Shown here: piece after piece, positions 7,505-16,531 of the stretch
How the letters are laid out: each line of letters starts with the position of its first letter
Numbering within the stretch: position 1 is the first letter of the stretch
Source of the DNA: an uncultured Oscillospiraceae bacterium
Lineage (GTDB): Bacteria > Bacillota > Clostridia > Oscillospirales > Acutalibacteraceae
Length of the DNA: 64,000 nt
Direction of reading: 5' to 3'
NCBI GenBank assembly: GCA_900544375.1
Contig: UQUZ01000001.1
Location: 62,001 to 126,000, forward strand
Notes under the pieces: generated by a model
Told to the model about the DNA's origin: nothing
Database searches by the model: none
What the model saw: the letters and a program-made list of their open reading frames with translations, nothing else
Translations under genes and position numbers: made by a program

Positions 7505-8091
7505 ATGAATCAAATGGAAACGGGCATCCCTAGCGAACTGGCTGTTGAAATCCGCAGTATCTACTGGAGCTGGGTGCAGATGAACGATGGCGCCATATGG
7601 AATGTGTAGCCCGTGAGATCGAAAAATTGGCAGCTCGCTATCATTTGGATCTGCTTCTTTGCGAAAGCATAGCGTATTGCCATGATATTTTCTGCGTGCT
7701 GGAGCCCAAGGAGATGCTGCTGGCCGTACAGGAGCGGTACGGTAGCCTTTTTTCTATGATGCGGAACGGATGATCCCATCTATGCTATACCAACGGATAT
7801 CAGCGTGCCTTGCACAGTCGCGGTGGGGGATTCAGAATAAGGAAGCGCTCAGCGCCACCGCATGCTATACGACGCTGCGGGCGGAAGTAAGCGCGCTGGA
7901 TATGGCTTTCATTGCAGATAAATTGGCCTGGGAATCGAGGGGTTCGTTTTTTGAACGAGTTAGCGCTGCGGTTGAGAGATTGCTCCCAGAGGCATGCCAC
8001 CTATATGCAAGATATGGAGCGGCACGGGCAGATTTTGCTGCTACATCCCTGATGGCTGGAAGCAAAGGCGCATTTGCTTCCAATTACTTGA
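7505..8091 (+). pseudogene. Decayed YqeK-like HD-domain gene
   Basis: Joining pieces from three reading frames rebuilds an HD-domain protein of the YqeK (diadenosine tetraphosphatase-like) type. The first piece starts at ATG 7505. The frame changes near 7560 to give LGADERWRH, then AYCHDIF. It changes again at the TTTTTT run near 7748 to give WGIQNKEALSATACYTTL and ALDMAFIADKLAWES, and again near 8005 to give ERHGQILLLHP. A TGA stop at 8050 then precedes WLEAKAHLL. Two histidines expected from the family read as tyrosine (codons at 7788 and 7866). It has a good SD but cannot make the full protein. Several separate lesions argue against a single sequencing error. Confidence 0.75.
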
Positions 8092-8183
8092 CCAGATTTT
8101 TAAAACCGTGTATAAAGAAAGGGATGGGCGGCAATACAAAACTTAGATTGTTTTCGTCCTATTTGAGAAAGGCGTGTGATAAC

Positions 8184-9137
8184 ATGATCTCGGAAAATCG
8201 AAAGGTCGTTTTGATCGGAACCGGCATGGTGGGTATGAGCTATGCCTATGCGCTGCTCAACCAGAATGTCTGTGATGAATTGGTGCTGGTGGATTTGGAC
8301 CGCAAGCGGGCGGAGGGTGAGGCAATGGATTTAAACCATGGCCTAGCGTTCTCTGGCTCGAACATGAAAATTTATGCCGGCAGTTATGAGGACTGTAGCG
8401 ATGCGGATATCGTCACTATTTGTGCGGGCGTCGCACAAAAGCCAGGAGAATCCCGACTCGACCTGCTCCAGCGGAACACGGCGGTTTTTAAATCGATTAT
8501 CGACCCGGTCACAGAATCGGGCTTCAACGGGATTTTTCTGGTGGCGACTAATCCGGTGGATATCATGACGCGGATCACAGCCGTGCTCTCAGGGTTTAAT
8601 CCCCGTCGTGTTTTGGGCACAGGCACCGCGCTCGACACTGCCAGGCTGCGCTATCTGCTCGGGGCCTATTTCCATGTAGATCCCCGCAATATGCATGCCT
8701 ATGTGATGGGCGAGCATGGGGATAGCGAGTTTGTTCCATGGTCGCAGGCAATGATGGCAACAAAGCCGGTGCTCTCCATCTGTGAAGAGTCCCATGGAAG
8801 ATATTGCTGTGAGGAAATGGAGAAGATCACAGAAGAAGTGCGCGGCGCGGCGCAAAAGATTATTGAGGCCAAGCGCGCAACCTATTACGGCATCGGGATG
8901 GCCCTTGTGCGCATTACACGCGCGATTTTCGGCAATGAAAACAGCGTGTTGACAGTATCCTCTATGATGCGTGGAGAATACGGGGAGACAGGGGTATTCG
9001 TAGGCGCTCCCTGCATTGTAAACCGCAATGGCGTCCAGCGCATTTTGCAGCTGTCTCTAAACGATGAGGAAATGGCGCAGTTCAAGGCCTCCTGCGAGAC
9101 GCTTCGCACTCATTTTGATGAACTGGGGCTGCAATAA
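8184..9137 (+). CDS. ldh: L-lactate dehydrogenase
   Basis: 317 residues; reduces pyruvate to L-lactate with NADH, regenerating NAD+ in fermentation. The Rossmann motif GTGMVG lies at residues 12-17, the substrate-loop QKPGESRLDL has Gln85 (lactate rather than malate type), NPVD is at 123-126, and the catalytic histidine is in MGEHGDSEF (His178). The open frame extends 138 codons further upstream, but those codons read through the decayed HD gene, so I start at ATG 8184, where family similarity begins. The SD there (AAAGGCG) is weak. A GC-rich hairpin follows the stop. Confidence 0.95.
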   Translation: MISENRKVVLIGTGMVGMSYAYALLNQNVCDELVLVDLDRKRAEGEAMDLNHGLAFSGSNMKIYAGSYEDCSDADIVTICAGVAQKPGESRLDLLQRNTAVFKSIIDPVTESGFNGIFLVATNPVDIMTRITAVLSGFNPRRVLGTGTALDTARLRYLLGAYFHVDPRNMHAYVMGEHGDSEFVPWSQAMMATKPVLSICEESHGRYCCEEMEKITEEVRGAAQKIIEAKRATYYGIGMALVRITRAIFGNENSVLTVSSMMRGEYGETGVFVGAPCIVNRNGVQRILQLSLNDEEMAQFKASCETLRTHFDELGLQ

Positions 9138-9156
9138 CACCAAAAGGGAACAAAGA

Positions 9157-9189
9157 GGCGGGGCATTCAGCGCCCCGCCGTTATGTTTA
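9157..9189 (+). terminator. Likely terminator of ldh
   Basis: GGCGGGGC and GCCCCGCC form a tight stem (9157-9179), followed by a broken T-rich stretch (GTTATGTTT). Confidence 0.65.
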
Positions 9190-9213
9190 AAAAATTAGGA
9201 AGGATGTGGAGCG

Positions 9214-10392
9214 GTGCAATACCGGAAAGACCCGAAAAGTGGAAACAGGCTGTCTGCACTCGGCTTTGGATGTATGCGCCTGCCGAGAAAACACGGCGCG
9301 ATCGATCAGGAAGAGAGCACGGCTTTGATCCAAAAGGCAATTGAGGATGGCGTTAACTATTTTGATACAGCTTACATGTATGCAGGGAGCGAGGAAACGC
9401 TTGGCCGGGCATTACAAGGAGGCCTACGGGAAAAAATATACATAGCGGATAAGATGCCGCCTCCTTTGTGTAGAAACGCGGCGGATTTTGATAAGCTTTT
9501 GCATAAGATGCTGGACCGGTTGGGGACGGATTATATCGATTATCTTCTTATTCATATGCTGACGGATGTGGAAACATGGAATCGCCTCTGCGGCCTGGGG
9601 ATTGAGGATTGGATTCGGACGCAGAAGCAGGCGGGCCGCATCCGGTCGATCGGGTTTTCCTATCACGGTGGGCAGGAGGAGTTCCCCAAGCTGCTGGAGG
9701 CATATAATTGGGATTTTTGCCAAATCCAATATAACTATATCGATGAAAATAATCAGGCAGGGCGCAGCGGGCTGCAAAAGGCGCATGAGCGCGGGCTGCC
9801 CGTGATCATTATGGAGCCGCTGTTGGGCGGCAGGCTGGCGGAGAATCTGCCGCCGGCCGTGAACGCGGCGTTTCGGGCGGCAGATCCGGCGGCAACGCCT
9901 GCTGAATGGGGGCTGCGGTGGATTTGGGATCAGCCGGAGGTTACGGTTGTGCTCAGTGGGATGAGCACACGAGAGCAGCTTGCGGAGAATGTGAAGGTGG
10001 CCGGAGATGCGCTGCCCGGCTCCATTGGGGCGGAAAAACAGGCGGTATATGAGGGCGTAGCCAAGGCGTTTCGTTCCTCTTTCCGGATTCCCTGCACGGC
10101 CTGCGGCTATTGCATGCCCTGCCCCTATGGGGTGGATATCCCCTCTTGTTTTGCGGCATACAATGCGGCCTCCATCCAGAAAAAAACGGGGAAGAGCCAA
10201 TATATGAATACAACGGCCGGCTTCCGGCCCAGCCACCATTTTGCGAGTTTGTGCAGAGAGTGCGGTGCATGTGAAAAGCGCTGCCCACAAAAGATAAAAA
10301 TCCGCGCGGAGCTCAAAAAGGTAGCAGGGGAATTTGAGCCGTTTTGGTTCCGCCCGGCGATGGCGGTCGCGAGGCTGTTTGCAAAAAAATAG
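9214..10392 (+). CDS. Aldo/keto reductase with C-terminal [4Fe-4S] motifs
   Basis: Residues about 1-280 form an aldo/keto reductase barrel: LGFGCMRLP near the start, the catalytic Asp and Tyr in FDTAYMYAGSE, Lys in ADKMP and His in LLIHML. Residues 295-365 carry CTACGYCMPCPYGVDIP and, later, CRECGACEKRCP, which would bind one or two 4Fe-4S clusters. This combination is common in anaerobic Clostridia, and its substrate is not known. The start is GTG 9214 behind GGAAGGATG. It stands alone, separated from ldh by a hairpin. Confidence 0.9.
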   Translation: MQYRKDPKSGNRLSALGFGCMRLPRKHGAIDQEESTALIQKAIEDGVNYFDTAYMYAGSEETLGRALQGGLREKIYIADKMPPPLCRNAADFDKLLHKMLDRLGTDYIDYLLIHMLTDVETWNRLCGLGIEDWIRTQKQAGRIRSIGFSYHGGQEEFPKLLEAYNWDFCQIQYNYIDENNQAGRSGLQKAHERGLPVIIMEPLLGGRLAENLPPAVNAAFRAADPAATPAEWGLRWIWDQPEVTVVLSGMSTREQLAENVKVAGDALPGSIGAEKQAVYEGVAKAFRSSFRIPCTACGYCMPCPYGVDIPSCFAAYNAASIQKKTGKSQYMNTTAGFRPSHHFASLCRECGACEKRCPQKIKIRAELKKVAGEFEPFWFRPAMAVARLFAKK

Positions 10393-10493
10393 AAGTTTTG
10401 CGGGGCAACGGCTGCTGTTGCCATGCGTTATGGAATGAACTAGTAAAAAGGCTCCTCGTCATTCTGGACAATCCCCCGAAAAAATGGACAGAG

Positions 10494-10531
10494 AAAAAAC
10501 CTCCTGTGGTAGAAGAACTACGGCAGGAGGT
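10494..10531 (-). terminator. Terminator for the leftward gene ending at 10620
   Basis: Read on the minus strand, CCTCCTG...CAGGAGG with an inner CTAC/GTAG extension is followed by TTTTTT. The T-run is on this side only, so it serves the minus-strand gene. Confidence 0.85.
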
Positions 10532-10619
10532 TATCGCCATGCCCAGAGGGTACACAAAAGTAGGGAGCTTGAGCAGCCATTTTCTTCTTGACACGTTTCG
10601 ATAGCGTGCCTATGAAAAA

Positions 10620-11462
10620 TCAAAAATTGGCTGGTAATTTTTCAATCAAAGCAGTCGCTTCATCCATAGAGGCCACACCTTCTTCTAAAAGGTTGATCCT
10701 TTTCCTTTCCGCACTGGTTACTTTATCCCCACCTTTTTGATATAGGGCATAGTCATCATTCCAAATCCCATCGTACATATTGGTCAGGCCGCCGCGGAAA
10801 AGGATGCAGATCGCGTTTAGTTCGGAAAGCTTTGCATCCTCCAACGGATAAGCTGAGAAATTTAATCCCTCAATGCTGGATAACAAATAGCGCAGTTCCG
10901 GTAAAAGCGGCTCCCAGGTATCGTTAGCCTCCATAGCGTCAGTGAGATGTTCTACGATTTGGCCGAGTTTATCCATTTCCGGGCCGGTCACAGCCTCCCA
11001 AAACACAGCCTCCGGACCATCGAAATACCGCTCTAGTTTTAGCACTTCACCTACATAAGCCATAGCAGCTTGATCGGAAGGGAGGTCAAGGCTTTCACCG
11101 AGCTGTTTCAGTTGCCGAAAGTAGTTGATTTGGGCGGGAGTTATAGCATCCATGGTTGTTATTTTTTCCTGCCGGACAGCATTTGAAAAGGCAAGGGCAA
11201 AAGCGGATTTCTGCCGGCCTGTTATATGTTTACCTTCGAGCGAGGAACATGCCTCTTCATAGGCTCTGTTTTCGATTTGCCTGATCGTTTGGGTTTCAAA
11301 CTGTTTTTGCAGAAAGGCCCATATCCCAAGGACGCCTCCGGCCAAAACAATAACCGATATTCCCACAGAGAGCACGGTGATCCAGAGCGTTTTGGATTTG
11401 CGAGGGCCGTGTTGCTTGAGCAATAAATTGTTTTCCTCCATACTTCTCATTCCCATCTTCAT
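10620..11462 (-). CDS. Unknown protein with one N-terminal membrane helix
   Basis: About 280 residues. A short polar, lysine-containing head is followed by one membrane helix (near TLWITVLSVGISVIVLAGGV). The rest is a mostly helical domain facing outside if the helix is a signal anchor. It has many charged residues, no cysteine motif and nothing I recognise as catalytic. The start is uncertain: ATGs at 11462, 11456, 11450 and 11441 are all possible and none has a clearly better SD. It has its own terminator downstream. Confidence 0.6.
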   Translation of the reverse strand: MKMGMRSMEENNLLLKQHGPRKSKTLWITVLSVGISVIVLAGGVLGIWAFLQKQFETQTIRQIENRAYEEACSSLEGKHITGRQKSAFALAFSNAVRQEKITTMDAITPAQINYFRQLKQLGESLDLPSDQAAMAYVGEVLKLERYFDGPEAVFWEAVTGPEMDKLGQIVEHLTDAMEANDTWEPLLPELRYLLSSIEGLNFSAYPLEDAKLSELNAICILFRGGLTNMYDGIWNDDYALYQKGGDKVTSAERKRINLLEEGVASMDEATALIEKLPANF

Positions 11463-11584
11463 GATAAAGGATTTATCGCACCATCCTTTGCAGATCAGTA
11501 TAGCAAAGGAAAGCAATAAAAGGAATGGGAGGGCAAGTCAATTTAGGGAAAATATCTAAAAGGACAGTTTGTTTTCAGCAAAAC

Positions 11585-12562
11585 TTAGCATTGGATAATG
11601 CCATAGCCCCAATTTTCAAAGCATTTGTCAAAAATCTTGGCGCATTGCATCGTTGCGCTGTGGGGGATGGTTTCACTCTCAAGCTTGCCCGCCCGGATGC
11701 AGCGCATGGTCTCCCGCAACTCAAAGACAAAGCCGTTTCCATAATTTTTTTGGAATCGCTTCACGGGGAGCCCCTTGCTATTATAAAGCGTGCAGGAGTG
11801 TGAGCAGTGTGCCCGAGGAATCCGGATAAACCCTTCTGAGCCATAGATGCAGAGCTCCTCCCGCACGGTGGCGGCGGTTGTCGCCTGCAAATTCGCGGTG
11901 CAGCTGGGAAAACGGAGCAGAATACTATCCGTTTTATCCACGCCGGTTTCAGAGCGGGTAAGTATGGATTGCACGTCTATCACCGGCTCGTCGATCAGAT
12001 ATGTGGTCAGTTCAATCGCATAAACGCCGATATCATAGGCTGCGCCTCCACCCAGCACCGGATTGTTGATCCGGTGCGCAGGATCTCGGCTGGCAGAGAA
12101 GCCAATGGTGCAGGTTGCCGCCTCCAAATTGCCAATCCGGCCCTCCTTTATCCACTGGCGGGCCTGATTGATATGCGGCAGAAAACGAGACCACATTGCC
12201 TCCATAACAAACAGCTTCTTTTCCTTTGCAAGGCTAAAAATTTCCTGTGCCTGCGCTGCGGTGGGAACCATACTTTTTTCGCAGAGAACGGGTTTATTAT
12301 GTTCTAAGCAGGCTATAATGTTTTCATAGTGGAAATTATGCGTGGTTGCAATATATATCGCATCAATATCTTCCCGTGCCAGGAGATGCTCATAATCGCT
12401 GTAAAAATCCTCAATACCATGCCGTTTTGCAAAGCGCCAGGCGCGTTTTTGATCCTTGCTGGCCACGGCCGCAACACATGCATCGTCCACCTTGCCGACC
12501 GCGTTGCAGAATTTGTGCGCGATGCCCCCTGCACCGAGGATGCCAAACCGAAATTGCTTCAT
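11585..12562 (-). CDS. Gfo/Idh/MocA family oxidoreductase
   Basis: 325 residues. An N-terminal NAD(P)-binding Rossmann fold starts with FGILGAGGIAHKF. The family marker EKP reads EKS here (VLCEKSMV), and a C-terminal alpha/beta substrate domain has GGGAAYDIGVY. The closest general type is the dihydrodiol/sugar dehydrogenase branch. The substrate cannot be told from sequence. ATG 12562 has AAGAAAGGAAG upstream, and the gene faces away from sufC with its own promoter. Confidence 0.88.
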   Translation of the reverse strand: MKQFRFGILGAGGIAHKFCNAVGKVDDACVAAVASKDQKRAWRFAKRHGIEDFYSDYEHLLAREDIDAIYIATTHNFHYENIIACLEHNKPVLCEKSMVPTAAQAQEIFSLAKEKKLFVMEAMWSRFLPHINQARQWIKEGRIGNLEAATCTIGFSASRDPAHRINNPVLGGGAAYDIGVYAIELTTYLIDEPVIDVQSILTRSETGVDKTDSILLRFPSCTANLQATTAATVREELCIYGSEGFIRIPRAHCSHSCTLYNSKGLPVKRFQKNYGNGFVFELRETMRCIRAGKLESETIPHSATMQCAKIFDKCFENWGYGIIQC

Positions 12563-12613
12563 GCGGAGCGCTTCCTTTCTTTATCAAAATTTCATGATTC
12601 GGCTGTTGTTTCT

Positions 12614-12642
12614 ATTATAATACAAAATCCAGCCCTTTACAA
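12614..12642 (-). promoter_or_regulatory. Promoter of the Gfo/Idh/MocA gene
   Basis: On the minus strand TTGTAA (12642-12637) and TATAAT (12619-12614) are 17 bases apart. Confidence 0.78.
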
Positions 12643-12650
12643 AGGAAACC

Positions 12651-12679
12651 TTGCCAAGGGAAAAGAATGCGGGTATAAT
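12651..12679 (+). promoter_or_regulatory. Promoter of sufC-sufB
   Basis: TTGCCA at 12651 and TATAAT at 12674 are 17 bases apart. Its -35 lies only 8 bases from the -35 of the opposing promoter, so the two are back to back. Confidence 0.85.
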
Positions 12680-12754
12680 GGGCTGGGGCGGCGATACCCT
12701 TTGCTTCGATAGACAGCCGCTTTGATAGCCGGTATGGAAAAGAGGTTAATAAAA

Positions 12755-13498
12755 ATGCTGGAATTAAAAAATATTTCCTTTCAGGTGGATGCGGAGGGTG
12801 CGCAGCATGAGATTTTGGATCATGTCAACCTAACGCTGCCGGATGGGAAATTTGTGGTTATAACCGGGCCGAACGGAGGGGGGAAATCCACTCTTGCCCG
12901 GATCATTATGGGGATCGAAAAGCCGACGGCCGGCCAGATTCTTTTCAATGGGCAGGATATTACATTGCTCGGCATCACAGAGCGGGCGAAGCTCGGCATT
13001 GGCTATGCGTTTCAGCAGCCGCCGCGCTTTAAGGGGTTGACAGTCCGCCGGCTGCTGAGCTTGGCGCACGGCAGCGAGCTGCCGGAGGATGCCTGCTGTG
13101 CGTATCTGACGAACGTTGGGCTCTGTTCAAAGGATTATCTCAACCGTGAAGTGGATGCATCCCTTTCTGGCGGGGAGGTAAAGCGCATTGAGATCGCCAC
13201 GTTGATGGCGCGTGATTTAAAGCTGGCGATTTATGATGAGCCGGAGGCGGGGATTGACCTTTGGAGCTTTACGATGCTGGTGGATAGCTTCCGTGCTCTG
13301 AGCGCGAAGCGCCAGGAAAGCGTCCTTATCATTTCGCATCAGGAGCGAATTATGAAGCTGGCGGATGAAATTGCTGTGATTGCGGATGGGAAAATTCGCA
13401 GCCATGGCAGCCGCGAGGAGATGCTGCCGAAGCTGCTTGGCGAATTTGACGAGGCCTGTGCGTTTCGGAAGGATACGGATGAAACACACGGCGGATGA
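12755..13498 (+). CDS. sufC: SufC-type ABC ATPase of a minimal Fe-S assembly system
   Basis: 247 residues with Walker A GPNGGGKST (38-46), signature LSGGE (137-141) and Walker B LAIYDEPEAGID (157-168). It resembles SufC, the soluble ATPase that drives Fe-S cluster assembly on the SufB/SufD scaffold. I start at ATG 12755 behind AAGAGG. It is followed after 30 bases by a single short SufB/D protein, with no sufS, sufU or sufD nearby. That matches the two-gene SUF-like minimal system (smsC-smsB) known in anaerobic Clostridia and archaea. Confidence 0.92.
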   Translation: MLELKNISFQVDAEGAQHEILDHVNLTLPDGKFVVITGPNGGGKSTLARIIMGIEKPTAGQILFNGQDITLLGITERAKLGIGYAFQQPPRFKGLTVRRLLSLAHGSELPEDACCAYLTNVGLCSKDYLNREVDASLSGGEVKRIEIATLMARDLKLAIYDEPEAGIDLWSFTMLVDSFRALSAKRQESVLIISHQERIMKLADEIAVIADGKIRSHGSREEMLPKLLGEFDEACAFRKDTDETHGG

Positions 13499-13528
13499 CG
13501 CTGCGTTTCTGGAAAGGATGGAACCGAT

Positions 13529-14446
13529 ATGAATCAAATTGATGAGCAATTGCTGGAGTCGATTGCCGATCTGCATGGCACGCCGGCAGGGGCATATAAT
13601 ATTCGAAAAAATGGAGCGGGCGTTGCGCGCCAATCCAGTGCCAATATTGAAATTATCCCCAAGCAGGATAAACCCGGTATTGACATTATTGTAAAGCCAC
13701 ATACCAAAAATGAGAGCGTACACATCCCCGTTATTGTTACAGATACGGGCATCAACGACATGGTTTACAACCATTTTGAAATTGGGGAGGGGGCCGACAT
13801 CCTGATCGTAGCGGGCTGCGGCATCCACAACGATGGTAGCGCGAAGAGCGAGCACGACGGTATTCACACCTTCCACATCGGCAAAAACGCCCGCGTCCGC
13901 TATGTAGAAAAGCACTATGGGGAGGGCGATGGCAGCGGCGAGCGCGTATTGAACCCGACGACAGAGGTGGAGCTGGAGGAAGGCGCCTATTGCGAGATGG
14001 AGATGGTGCAGATCAAGGGCGTTGATTCTACCATTCGTGAAACGACCGCTCACCTCGCGGCGGGGGCAAAGCTCGTCCTGCTTGAAAAGCTGATGACGCA
14101 CGGCAGGCAGTCCGCCCGCTCCAATATGGAGATTAATCTTGATGGGGATGGATCGAGTGCGCAAATTATTTCCCGCTCCGTTGCAAAGGATGCCTCTGAG
14201 CAAGTGTTTTACCCGCGCGCCGTGGGCAATGCGGATTGCCGCGCACACGTCCAGTGCGATTCTATCATTATGGATCAGGCCAAAATTCGCTCAATCCCGG
14301 AGATTGCCGCCAACCACGCCGATGCGCAGGTGATCCACGAGGCGGCGATTGGCCGCATTAATAACGATCAGCTGCTCAAGCTGCAAACCTTTGGCATGAC
14401 GCAGGAGGAAGCGGAGGCGGTAATCATCCAGGGCTTCCTGAAATAA
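13529..14446 (+). CDS. sufB: SufB/SufD-family scaffold protein
   Basis: 305 residues, well below the roughly 470 of ordinary SufB and 420 of SufD. It keeps the beta-helix core, with YVEKHYGEGDGSGERVLNPT and VYNHFEIGEGAD, and the C-terminal helices with NHADAQVIHEAAIGRIN and the GMTQEEAEAVIIQGF end typical of SufB/D. It probably forms a homodimer that builds 4Fe-4S clusters with the upstream ATPase. ATG 13529 has GGAAAGGATGG upstream. The cysteine desulfurase that would supply sulfur is not in the window. Confidence 0.9.
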   Translation: MNQIDEQLLESIADLHGTPAGAYNIRKNGAGVARQSSANIEIIPKQDKPGIDIIVKPHTKNESVHIPVIVTDTGINDMVYNHFEIGEGADILIVAGCGIHNDGSAKSEHDGIHTFHIGKNARVRYVEKHYGEGDGSGERVLNPTTEVELEEGAYCEMEMVQIKGVDSTIRETTAHLAAGAKLVLLEKLMTHGRQSARSNMEINLDGDGSSAQIISRSVAKDASEQVFYPRAVGNADCRAHVQCDSIIMDQAKIRSIPEIAANHADAQVIHEAAIGRINNDQLLKLQTFGMTQEEAEAVIIQGFLK

Positions 14447-14511
14447 TTGGCTTGGATGACGAATAAAGAGGGATTCAGCTATTAAGATTTTATGAATTTC
14501 TTCCGTTTCTG

Positions 14512-14540
14512 TTGAACTCGATTTAAAAACCGTTTATAAT
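14512..14540 (+). promoter_or_regulatory. Promoter of the gene at 14595
   Basis: TTGAAC at 14512 and TATAAT at 14535 are 17 bases apart. Confidence 0.87.
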
Positions 14541-14594
14541 GAATTACATCTATTGTGCCGTCAAAAACGGCCTATCTATGAAGGAGCTGAAGGA

Positions 14595-16382
14595 ATGGAT
14601 CCCATTAAAGTGGATTTCACAAAAAAGAAGGACGATGGTATTATCATCAAGCCTGCCAAGGCAGGGTTGAAGATTTTCCTCAATATCCTGATCACACTCG
14701 TAGGCGCAGGCATCGCCTATTACATCATGCTGCCGCCCATGAACTTCAAGTCAACCGATATGTATATTTTCTTTGTCATCGTCGCGTTGATTTACGTTGC
14801 AGCGGCCGCGATCACCTCGGGCGCGCTGCGTAAGGGCGAATACATCCCATATGTCAAAAAGCAGTCGATTGTGCCGGTGATTGTTGTCGGCGCGCTGGCA
14901 GTGGTGTTCGTCGTTGGCCTGCTGGTTTCGTCGGTTATCTTCCGCGCGAACTCCTATAAGGATATTATTCAGGTGCAAGAGGGCGACTTTGCCAAGGAAG
15001 TGGATACGATCGATTTTGCCAGCGTGCCTCGGATTGACCGCGACGCATCTCTCAATATCGCAAACCGCAGCCTTGGTGCTTTGAGCGATCTTGTCTCTCA
15101 GTTCAAGGTCAATATGGTGCCGAATGTGGGGAAAGATGCGCAGATTAACTATAAGAATACGCCGGTGCGCGTTGTTCCGCTGGAATATGCCAACCTAATT
15201 AAGTGGTTCACTAACCGTTCGAATGGTCTGCCGGGATATATCGTCGTTGATCTGGTCACGCAGTCCGCTGAAGTCAAACGCGTAGAGGGCGGCATCAAGT
15301 ATACAACCGCGGAACATTTTAACCGCTATTTAATGCGTCACCTGCGCTTCCAGTATCCAACCTTTATGTTTGCAGAGCCGAATTTTGAAATCAATGAGGC
15401 GGGCGAGCCCTACTGGATTTGCCCGGTTGAGGATAAAACCATTGGCCTATTCGGCGGCACGGATATTAAGGGCGCGGTGCTCGTCAATGCAACAACGGGC
15501 GAGAGTAGCTACCACACCATGGACGAATTGAAAAATGATGCATCCCTACAGTGGATCGACCGCGTTTACTCCGATGCGCTGCTGGTTGAACAGTTTGATT
15601 ACTATGCGCAGTATCAGAAGGGTTTCTTTAACTCTGTGCTTGGCCAGGAGGGTGTCCGTAAGACGACGGATGGCACGAACTTCCTCGCAATGCATGACGA
15701 CGTTTATATGTATACGGGTGTTACCTCTGTTACTGCCGACCAGTCGATCGTCGGATTTACGTTGATTAACCAACGCACAAAGGAAGCGAAATTTTATCCG
15801 GTTGAGGGCGGTGCAACAGAAGCCTCTGCACAGGTTTCCGCACAGGATATGGTGCAGGATCTTGGTTATAAAGCGACATGGCCCCTGCTCTTGAACATCA
15901 GCGGTCAGCCAACCTATTTTATGTCTCTCAAGGGTGACTCATCGCTGGTCAAGATGTATGCAATGGTTGATGTATATGATTATAGCAATGCCGCCAAAGG
16001 AAACACTGTTAAGGAGTGTATGGATAATTATGCGGACCTGATTGAGCAGCGCAAGGGCATTGATCTTGATGTTGACATGAGCGGCATCAATGCGGGTGAG
16101 AATGGCGATACCCCCCAGCAGCAAGAGAAGCCGAAAACACAGACCGTTACTGGTGTGGTATCGGATATCCGCACCGCAGTGAAGGGTGGAGACAGCTTCT
16201 ACTATGTGAAGCTTGACAAGGGCGCTTCGTATTATGCGGTGAAAGCCTCCGATGCGGAAGCGGTTGTCATTCTGAACAAGGGAGATACCGTTACCGTGAC
16301 GATCCCGACAGATGCGAAGGGCGATATCATTGACGCATCCGAAATTGTAAAGGGCGCGCCGAAGAGCGGCGAAGCGGCATAA
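14595..16382 (+). CDS. Large conserved membrane protein of unknown function
   Basis: 595 residues. Three membrane helices occupy about 22-43, 52-75 and 90-113. A large domain of some 380 residues follows, probably outside the cell, with repeated conserved stretches such as GYIVVDLVTQ, PYWICPVEDKTIGLFGG and FYPVEGGATEASAQ. The last 80 residues look like a small beta-barrel/OB-type fold (VTGVVSDIRTAVKGGDSFYY). I have seen similar long proteins in Clostridia but know no function. The start at ATG 14595 follows AAGGAGCTGAAGGA. It has its own promoter and is transcribed alone. Confidence 0.75.
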   Translation: MDPIKVDFTKKKDDGIIIKPAKAGLKIFLNILITLVGAGIAYYIMLPPMNFKSTDMYIFFVIVALIYVAAAAITSGALRKGEYIPYVKKQSIVPVIVVGALAVVFVVGLLVSSVIFRANSYKDIIQVQEGDFAKEVDTIDFASVPRIDRDASLNIANRSLGALSDLVSQFKVNMVPNVGKDAQINYKNTPVRVVPLEYANLIKWFTNRSNGLPGYIVVDLVTQSAEVKRVEGGIKYTTAEHFNRYLMRHLRFQYPTFMFAEPNFEINEAGEPYWICPVEDKTIGLFGGTDIKGAVLVNATTGESSYHTMDELKNDASLQWIDRVYSDALLVEQFDYYAQYQKGFFNSVLGQEGVRKTTDGTNFLAMHDDVYMYTGVTSVTADQSIVGFTLINQRTKEAKFYPVEGGATEASAQVSAQDMVQDLGYKATWPLLLNISGQPTYFMSLKGDSSLVKMYAMVDVYDYSNAAKGNTVKECMDNYADLIEQRKGIDLDVDMSGINAGENGDTPQQQEKPKTQTVTGVVSDIRTAVKGGDSFYYVKLDKGASYYAVKASDAEAVVILNKGDTVTVTIPTDAKGDIIDASEIVKGAPKSGEAA

Positions 16383-16406
16383 CGGAATACGAAAATTTTA
16401 AGCAGG

Positions 16407-16436
16407 GGGCTGTTGCAGAACGTTTTGCAACAGCCC
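16407..16436 (+). terminator. Terminator-like hairpin after the 14595 gene
   Basis: GGGCTGTTGCA and TGCAACAGCCC pair across an 8-base loop. The following TCTTCGTT is only weakly T-rich. Confidence 0.6.
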
Positions 16437-16531
16437 TCTTCGTTGCTGAAAAGCAGCGGGTTGCCTTACCATCGGGGGATATCTGCCCCGTGCCGGGCCC
16501 TAAAAATTGTTTGACCGTGGGGCAACAGATA

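Noticed and set aside
7770..8183. N-terminal extension of Ldh
   Set aside because: These codons belong to the decayed HD-domain gene; Ldh similarity begins at 8184.
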